Origin: Spirochaetota bacterium
GTDB taxonomy: Bacteria > Spirochaetota > UBA4802 > UBA5550
DNA length: 34,817 nt
Assembly: GCA_003246895.1 (NCBI GenBank)
Contig: QKCL01000024.1
Span: 1-34,817 of the forward strand
Direction of reading: 5' to 3'
The notes under the pieces are model-generated. The model ran no database searches, was not told the DNA's origin, and was given only the letters and a program-made list of their open reading frames with translations. The position numbers and the translations under genes are program-made. Of this stretch, positions 29,599-34,817 are shown in pieces (position 1 is the stretch's first letter; every line of letters begins with the position of its first letter).

Positions 29599-30900
29599 TC
29601 AGTTAAGCATGCTGTCCGGCTGTCCTGTGGCATCAATTGCAGAATACCAGAATCTGCTGTTGGGATTTATTGTTTTTCTTTTTGAAATCGCAAGTTCTAT
29701 CGGTACATGTGTGTAATTGTTATTCCACTGACCTATTATCAGATCTGTCTTGCCTGCCATTCCTGCATGTACAGCATATTGACCAAGCTGTGCACAGTAT
29801 ATTGAATCGTTTGGCACCGCAGGTGCACTCCTTATCATATAGCTTGGATCAATATATTTCATGTTTATTTCAAGGTTCTTGTTTTTGAAATATTCTACGA
29901 TTTTCTCCTTCAAAAATATGCCAATGTCCTTCAGTTTTACATTTCCTGAAGCGTCATGGGCATTATCATCTCCTTCAATATGCCTCTGCCCGGCCCCTTC
30001 GGCAAGGCAAATAACAGCATGATTCCTTTTTTTCAATCTCTCCTCAAGATGAGCAAACAGTCCATTGCTTCCGTAAAGGTCGAAATCTATCTCGGGGACA
30101 AGAACATAATTGACATCATTCATGGCAAGTGCAGCATTTGCCGCTATAAAGCCTGAATGTCGGCCCATAAGTTTAACAAGTCCGATACCAAATGGGGCTC
30201 CTGTAGCTTCAACATGTGCTGAGTTTATGGCCTTAACCGCTTCCGAATATGCTGTTTCAAAGCCGAATGATCTCTGAATATAACTGATATCATTATCAAT
30301 TGTCTTTGGAACACCTACAATCGAAATATCAAGATTGCGTTCCCCTACAATTTCAGCAATTCTATGTGCTCCGCGCAGTGTTCCGTCCCCGCCTATTGTA
30401 TACAGTATTTTTATGTTCAGTTTTTCCAGGGTATCAACCAGGCGGTTCATATCATCTGTACCGCCTCTTGATGAACCAAGTATTGTCCCGCCATCCATAT
30501 GTATATCTCTCACTTTATCCGGATTAAGTTCCATTGGATAATAAAAATTTGAAGGATTAAGTCCGTTATAACCATAACGGATACCAAGAATTTTTTTCTG
30601 ATTATACTGATAGGAGGATTCCATGACAATGGATCGGATCACATCATTTAAACCGGGACACAATCCGCCGCATGTTACTATTGCTGAAGTTATTTCTTCG
30701 GGATTGTGAAAAATACATCTCCTCGGTCCCGCCAGCTCAAAGGATTTTGTCTTTGCATCCTCACAGTCTATCTGGTCTAGCATGACATTGTATATCATTC
30801 TTCTGGAGTCATCTACAAATTCCATCTGATTTGTTTCAAAACGTTTCCTTAATGGTGAGTCAATTGTACATTCACCCAGTTTTTTTATTGTAAAATCCAT
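29599..30900 (-). CDS. pfkA: 6-phosphofructokinase, long ATP-dependent-type (plant/spirochaete-like clade)
   Basis: 433 residues, longer than E. coli PfkA (320). VTCGGLCPGLNDVIR (75-89), LGSSRGG, TIGGDGTLRGA (168-178) and GVPKTIDNDISY (196-207) form the active site; MGRHSGFIAA and EIDF follow. Gly at the GGDGT position points to ATP as phosphoryl donor, while Lys in PKTIDND is typical of the long clade that also includes PPi enzymes, so donor use should be tested. It catalyses fructose-6-phosphate to fructose-1,6-bisphosphate. First gene of the leftward pfk-phr-trpR-cytochrome cluster. Confidence 0.92.
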   Translation of the reverse strand: MDFTIKKLGECTIDSPLRKRFETNQMEFVDDSRRMIYNVMLDQIDCEDAKTKSFELAGPRRCIFHNPEEITSAIVTCGGLCPGLNDVIRSIVMESSYQYNQKKILGIRYGYNGLNPSNFYYPMELNPDKVRDIHMDGGTILGSSRGGTDDMNRLVDTLEKLNIKILYTIGGDGTLRGAHRIAEIVGERNLDISIVGVPKTIDNDISYIQRSFGFETAYSEAVKAINSAHVEATGAPFGIGLVKLMGRHSGFIAANAALAMNDVNYVLVPEIDFDLYGSNGLFAHLEERLKKRNHAVICLAEGAGQRHIEGDDNAHDASGNVKLKDIGIFLKEKIVEYFKNKNLEINMKYIDPSYMIRSAPAVPNDSIYCAQLGQYAVHAGMAGKTDLIIGQWNNNYTHVPIELAISKRKTINPNSRFWYSAIDATGQPDSMLN

Positions 30901-31071
30901 CTATTTGCACCTGTATCTGTAATTTGATAGGTAATATATACTGAATATTTATGCACATTTAAATAATAATTTCAAGTAAAACAGATTATATTATAATAAA
31001 ATTGGCCGATATTTAAATAAGATGCAGTTTTAAACCTGCTTAAAGATAAATGTTAATATACCGGTGTTTTT

Positions 31072-31887
31072 ATGTCTGTAAATGATGATTTTACTTTTGA
31101 TAATATTTTTGATGAAGGAGATGAAGATTTCTCCCTGTATGAGGAAAATTCCTCAACCGTAGAAACTGATTCCGACAGTTCTGCGACCAAGGGGAAACGA
31201 ACATCTGCGGATTTCCACCCTGATATGGACGCACTTCTCCTTACTGCTCAGTCATCCATGATTGTTGAGGCAATGAACCTGTTTTCAAACTCGGATTTTA
31301 AGCAGTCCAGTGCTGGATGTTATTCTGAAGCGATAAACGGTTTGAATCTGTTTATAAAACTTCTTGAAAGGAACCCCGGGCATTTCAAGAAACTTTCTTC
31401 CGAACTGGCGTATGATCATGATTTTGCAGAGGTAATAAACATCTGCTACAGGCATTTTGAAAATGTATCTGGAGAATTTCCCGAGTCAGATTCCCAGAAA
31501 ATCAAGGCCTTTGAAATGGTCAGGGAAATGGTAAACAGGGGATATCTTAAGTCACTAATATCCAGATCTATTATTGATATTAAGGAATTTTTTCTCTTAA
31601 GCGGCGGGCTCGATTATGCAAAGTTTGATAAGATAAATTCCCTTGAGGCGGATTCCTTTAAAAAGAAAATTTTAATTTTAATGAAGTATATAAAGATATC
31701 AATTCAGTTTGTAAAATCAGGCGATGTCATAATTAATCCTGCCTTAAAAGGACGGGATCTGAATAATTATATAGTCAATACCACGGAACTCCTATCTTAC
31801 TATTTTAGCATTATGGGGCAGGAGAAGTATTCTCTTTACTATCGAAGGCTATATGAAAATTATAAAAAATATTTTATAGTAAGGTAA
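31072..31887 (+). CDS. Acidic-headed protein of unknown function in a potassium-channel operon
   Basis: 271 residues, not recognised. Residues 1-40 are very acidic and Ser-rich (DDFTFDNIFDEGDEDFSLYEEN), probably disordered. Residues 50-270 are predicted helical, with patterns like EAMNLFSNSDFKQSSAGCYSEAINGLNLFIKLLE that hint at TPR-like helix pairs. There is no signal or membrane span, so it should be cytoplasmic. It is 12 bases upstream of the channel gene, which suggests a shared transcript and perhaps a soluble partner or regulator. A 171-base gap upstream holds no visible gene and should contain the promoter. Confidence 0.7.
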   Translation: MSVNDDFTFDNIFDEGDEDFSLYEENSSTVETDSDSSATKGKRTSADFHPDMDALLLTAQSSMIVEAMNLFSNSDFKQSSAGCYSEAINGLNLFIKLLERNPGHFKKLSSELAYDHDFAEVINICYRHFENVSGEFPESDSQKIKAFEMVREMVNRGYLKSLISRSIIDIKEFFLLSGGLDYAKFDKINSLEADSFKKKILILMKYIKISIQFVKSGDVIINPALKGRDLNNYIVNTTELLSYYFSIMGQEKYSLYYRRLYENYKKYFIVR

Positions 31888-31899
31888 GCGAATTACCAT

Positions 31900-33135
31900 A
31901 TGGATAAGCTATTTCAAATATCAGGAAAAAATAAAAAACTAAGAGCTATTTACCATAAAGTCTTCGGTAATGTAGCTTCTAAGTTTTTGATTGTCGGAAT
32001 TATTATACTTTTCAGTTTTTCCACAGCAATTTACTATATAGAAAAGGATCATATTAAATACATTCAAAACGGATCTAACCTCGAAATTGATAACCGGAAC
32101 TCCAGCAACATAAGAAATTTTCGGGATTCTCTCTGGTGGACTTTCGTTACCTCCACTACGGTAGGCTACGGTGATTACTACCCTGTATCAACTGCAGGAA
32201 GAATAACCGGTGTTCTTTTGATGTTTTTTGGAGTATCTCTTGTGGGGGTTGTTACCGGTAATATGGCTTCATTTTTTCTGGACAGACAGTTAAAGGAGGA
32301 GAGGGGTTTGAAAACTGTTAAGATAAAAAATCATTTTGCCATCTGTGGATGGAAAAGGGACATGATAAATGTTTTAAAGGATATAATTGAAAAAAATCCA
32401 GAGTTTCTTGTTTCTGAATTTGTGCTCATTAACAATAATCCTCCTGAAGATATAGACTTGATCCGTTCTGATCCGGATTTAAAAGGCTTACAGTTTGTAA
32501 GTGGGGATTTTATTGATGAATCCATATTAAATAAGGCGAACATCCAAAAAGCAAGCAAGGTGCTGATTCTAGCTGATCAGTTCAGCGGAAAATCGATTCA
32601 GGAGATTGATTCACGGACAGTAATGGGCATTATAACAATAAAGTCCATTACAAAAAACATATATTCTGCTGCAGAAATTCTTGATGCGAAATTTGAAAGA
32701 TATCTCCACACCGCCAACTGTGATGAGATAATTCTTACTACAAACTATAACAGGTCGCTTATAGCAAATGCTTCCACAGGCAGCGGAATATCGCACGTTG
32801 TAAGTGAACTCCTTGATGTAAAAAGTTCAGTGTCCATCAACACTTCTGATATCCCTGAGACTCTGATTGGCAGAACATATTCTGAATTATCTGATTATTA
32901 TTCCGGCAATAATGAGTTTATTCTTATTGGCATTCTGGAAAATACCGGAAATTTTTACCGGAGAAAACTTGAAGCAATTGGTGAGGCACAGAAGACTCCG
33001 AATATATCAACGCTCGTTGAAAACCTGAAATTGGTAAAAACACTTACTGCGAACAGGCCTGTTTTTAATCCATGTGGTGATTACATTATACAGAAAAACA
33101 GTAAATCAATTGTACTGCAGGGAAAAGGAGCGTAA
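31900..33135 (+). CDS. Two-span potassium channel with RCK domains (MthK/BK-like)
   Basis: 411 residues. First span near 27-46 (SKFLIVGIIILFSFSTAIYY), pore loop TSTTVGYGDYYP (84-95) with the TVGYGD potassium filter, second span near 102-125 with the Gly hinge (GVSLVGVVTGNMASFFL). The cytoplasmic part starts with an RCK Rossmann region (HFAICGWKRDMINVLKDI) in which the GxGxxG motif is altered, followed by VSGDFIDESILNKANIQKASKVLILAD, typical of RCK domains. Four subunits would form a ligand-gated K+ channel; the ligand is unknown. The next gene encodes a cyclic-nucleotide-binding protein and starts one base after the stop. Confidence 0.92.
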   Translation: MDKLFQISGKNKKLRAIYHKVFGNVASKFLIVGIIILFSFSTAIYYIEKDHIKYIQNGSNLEIDNRNSSNIRNFRDSLWWTFVTSTTVGYGDYYPVSTAGRITGVLLMFFGVSLVGVVTGNMASFFLDRQLKEERGLKTVKIKNHFAICGWKRDMINVLKDIIEKNPEFLVSEFVLINNNPPEDIDLIRSDPDLKGLQFVSGDFIDESILNKANIQKASKVLILADQFSGKSIQEIDSRTVMGIITIKSITKNIYSAAEILDAKFERYLHTANCDEIILTTNYNRSLIANASTGSGISHVVSELLDVKSSVSINTSDIPETLIGRTYSELSDYYSGNNEFILIGILENTGNFYRRKLEAIGEAQKTPNISTLVENLKLVKTLTANRPVFNPCGDYIIQKNSKSIVLQGKGA

Positions 33136-33136
33136 C

Positions 33137-33667
33137 ATGACATCCAAGTTCAGCGTCTTTTCTTCAGCAAATATTATAGATAAAATGAAGGAGATTGTTT
33201 TTTTCAAGCAGTACGCAAATGATGATGATACAATAAAATGTATTATCGATATTTGTGATGCAAGGGTATTTCCAAAGGGCTCAGTAATAATCAAAGAGGG
33301 AGATAAAGGGGATGAGCTCTTTATTATCCTGAAAGGAACCATAGATATAAAAAAAAGGACACTACAGAAAGAGGAATATGTAGTTAACACAATATCAGCA
33401 GATACTGGCGGTGTTTATGTAGGAGAGCTGGCTCTCATTGACCAGGATAAAAGGTCTGCGACTGTGGAAGCAAAAACCGACTGTGAATGTATTGTTCTGA
33501 AACGTGACAAATTCCTGGAATTTGGAAACATGTATCCGGATATAGGTTTAAACATTACCCGAGCCATAGCAACTCAGCTGAGTCAGAAATTGCGGAAAAC
33601 AAGTCACGATCTCATTACACTGTTCTCCGCACTGGTTGAAGAAATATCTGTAGATATTGATTTATGA
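33137..33667 (+). CDS. Stand-alone cyclic nucleotide-binding domain protein
   Basis: 176 residues from the ATG at 33137, with AAGGAG seven bases upstream; a longer frame starting inside the channel gene is rejected. VFPKGSVIIKEGDKGDELFIILKGTIDI is the first half of the cNMP fold, and VGELALIDQDKRSATVEA the phosphate-binding cassette with Glu97 and Arg106, so cAMP or cGMP binding is likely. No HTH or enzyme domain follows, only a helical end. Co-transcription with the channel suggests it gates or senses for that channel in trans. Overlaps the convergent methyltransferase gene by six bases. Confidence 0.88.
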   Translation: MTSKFSVFSSANIIDKMKEIVFFKQYANDDDTIKCIIDICDARVFPKGSVIIKEGDKGDELFIILKGTIDIKKRTLQKEEYVVNTISADTGGVYVGELALIDQDKRSATVEAKTDCECIVLKRDKFLEFGNMYPDIGLNITRAIATQLSQKLRKTSHDLITLFSALVEEISVDIDL

Positions 33668-34795
33668 TCTTGGCGGCAATTGACCAAAATATTGATATAA
33701 ATATGTCTTTATTTTTCCATTATAAAGTTTTCTGTTTTTTGTTGCCTTCTTTTTGACAATTTTTTCAAAATTTTCTATTGATGTCAAAATGAAGAATGAC
33801 CACGTCTCAAGTTCCCTTATTGTATCTCCCATATCTCTGTATAAAGTTTCGATATCAGAGTTTAGTTCAAGCCTCTCGCCATAGGGAGGATTCGTTATTA
33901 TGCATCCGTATTTTTTTTTCGTACTGAGCTCACGGAATGACTTTCTCTGAAATATTATATCTGAACCAACACCGGCTTTTTCTGCGTTCTCCACAGCTGT
34001 TCTGAATGTTCGCAGGTCTACATCATATCCGAATATCTCGGGCTTGTTGTTTTCTATCAGATCTCTTGCTTCGGTAAGTGCATCATTCCATATTTTTTGT
34101 GGAATATTGGGCCATTGTCTTGACTGAAATTCCCTGTTTAGTCCCGGGGCAATATTATTTGCTATCATGGCCGCTTCTATGAGAATTGTACCTGAACCGC
34201 AGAATGGGTCTATTAGCTGCCTGTTGCTTCTCCACCTGCTTAAATAAACCAGAGCTGCGGCAGTTGTTTCTCTGAGGGGGGCGATGCCGCTTTTCTCCCT
34301 GTAGCCCCTTTTGTGGAGTCCTGCGCCAGATGTGTCTATGGCAAGTGTAGCCACATCATTTAAAAGTGAAATTTCTATCTTGTAGTGCGGTCCATTCTCT
34401 TCGAACCAGTCAACCTTGTGCTTTCTTTTAAGTGACTCAATTATCGCCTTTTTAACGATGGACTGGCAATGGGAAACACTCTTAAGTTTCGATTTCACCG
34501 ATTTTCCTGTAACGTGAATAAATGCATTTTTAGGAATGAAGTTCTCCCAGTCCACTGACAGTGTTCCCTGGAAAAGATCCTCAAAATCATGTGCTTCAAA
34601 TGATCTCATCTTTAAAAAGACACGTTCCGCACTTCTCAGCCATATATTTGATTTAACGAGATCTGTGAAATCCCCTGTATACTCAATTGTTCCGTTTGAA
34701 ATTTTATGATCGTTGATTCCAATTTTTTTTAATTCTCCGGCTACGACAGATTCAATACCGAATGCAGATGTTGCTATAAGATTTAGTTTGGACAT
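33662..34795 (-). CDS. rlmL: THUMP-domain 23S rRNA guanine-N2 methyltransferase (RlmL-like)
   Basis: 377 residues, the size of the single-domain relatives rather than the 700-residue E. coli RlmKL fusion. Residues of about 45-160 form a THUMP RNA-binding domain (HVTGKSVKSKLKSVSHCQSIVKKAI). LIDPFCGSGTILIEAAM is the SAM-binding motif and CIITNPPYGERL the catalytic NPPY of N2-guanine methylases. The likely product is m2G in 23S rRNA (G2445 in E. coli numbering); the tRNA enzyme TrmN is closely related and not excluded. AAGGA five bases before the ATG supports the start. Confidence 0.88.
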   Translation of the reverse strand: MSKLNLIATSAFGIESVVAGELKKIGINDHKISNGTIEYTGDFTDLVKSNIWLRSAERVFLKMRSFEAHDFEDLFQGTLSVDWENFIPKNAFIHVTGKSVKSKLKSVSHCQSIVKKAIIESLKRKHKVDWFEENGPHYKIEISLLNDVATLAIDTSGAGLHKRGYREKSGIAPLRETTAAALVYLSRWRSNRQLIDPFCGSGTILIEAAMIANNIAPGLNREFQSRQWPNIPQKIWNDALTEARDLIENNKPEIFGYDVDLRTFRTAVENAEKAGVGSDIIFQRKSFRELSTKKKYGCIITNPPYGERLELNSDIETLYRDMGDTIRELETWSFFILTSIENFEKIVKKKATKNRKLYNGKIKTYLYQYFGQLPPRS

Positions 34796-34817
34796 GTCAT
34801 TCCTTCTATTTGTTGCA

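Noticed and set aside
33074-33136. Upstream start of the cyclic-nucleotide-binding protein inside the channel gene
   Set aside because: The ATG at 33137 has AAGGAG seven bases upstream, and the added residues are unlike the family.
1-34817. CRISPR arrays, tRNA or rRNA genes, insertion sequences and riboswitches
   Set aside because: I looked for regular spaced repeats, cloverleaf-like segments, transposase motifs and conserved leader structures in the intergenic regions and saw none that I could support.

Overview
The window is chromosomal DNA of an AT-rich Gram-negative bacterium. An outer membrane is implied by a surface protein with a predicted beta-barrel end and by a lipoprotein lipase. 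The gene set (TrkAH, hemerythrin, TrpR, long plant/spirochaete-type PFK, class II photolyase, eukaryotic-type HisA) would fit Spirochaetota or a neighbouring phylum, but I hold that assignment with low confidence.

Region 1 (1-6385) is ordinary host sequence: the tail of a pRiA4b ORF-3-like gene, a large metallopeptidase/beta-propeller/beta-barrel surface protein, a PhzF-family protein lacking its usual catalytic Glu, a lipoprotein lipase, a PlsC-like acyltransferase and a bacteriohemerythrin.

Region 2 (about 6408-17156) is a 10.7-kb prophage bounded by 21-bp direct repeats. The left repeat completes a 28-bp sequence that looks like a chromosomal dif site (XerC arm, 6-bp centre, XerD arm). 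The right repeat keeps the centre and XerD arm but has a degenerate XerC arm. The element has no integrase, so it is best read as an element that borrows host XerCD. It encodes an HUH rolling-circle Rep with small early genes, an intrinsic terminator, then a tightly packed late block: small basic proteins, a transglutaminase-like cysteine protease, several membrane proteins, a long helical protein, two small proteins of predicted beta character, a receptor-binding-type collar protein, and two cell-wall enzymes (YkuD-like and M15). There is no terminase, portal, tail tube, Zot or Walker-A ATPase. This suggests a tailless, possibly membrane-containing, small circular-genome phage, comparable in plan to FLiP (Finnlakeviridae) or corticoviruses. 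I recognise no major capsid protein.

Region 3 (17157-20896) is host again: trkA-trkH potassium uptake, then ispF and a STAS anti-sigma antagonist on the other strand.

Region 4 (21005-27721) is the most interesting host block. A near-perfect BirA operator (TTGTTAACC-N15-GGTTGACAA) precedes seven overlapping genes: hotdog dehydratase, SDR ketoreductase, unusual ACP, nitroreductase-family protein, ketosynthase, second hotdog, and a BioF-type alpha-oxoamine synthase. A BirA with a DNA-binding domain lies just beyond, after a eukaryotic-type hisA. I infer a dedicated fatty-acid-synthase-like line that makes the pimeloyl chain and condenses it to KAPA for biotin.

Region 5 (27718-34795) holds a mini c-type cytochrome, trpR, class II photolyase and 6-phosphofructokinase in one leftward cluster. 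A rightward cluster follows (acidic protein, RCK potassium channel, cyclic-nucleotide-binding protein), then a THUMP-domain rRNA methyltransferase.
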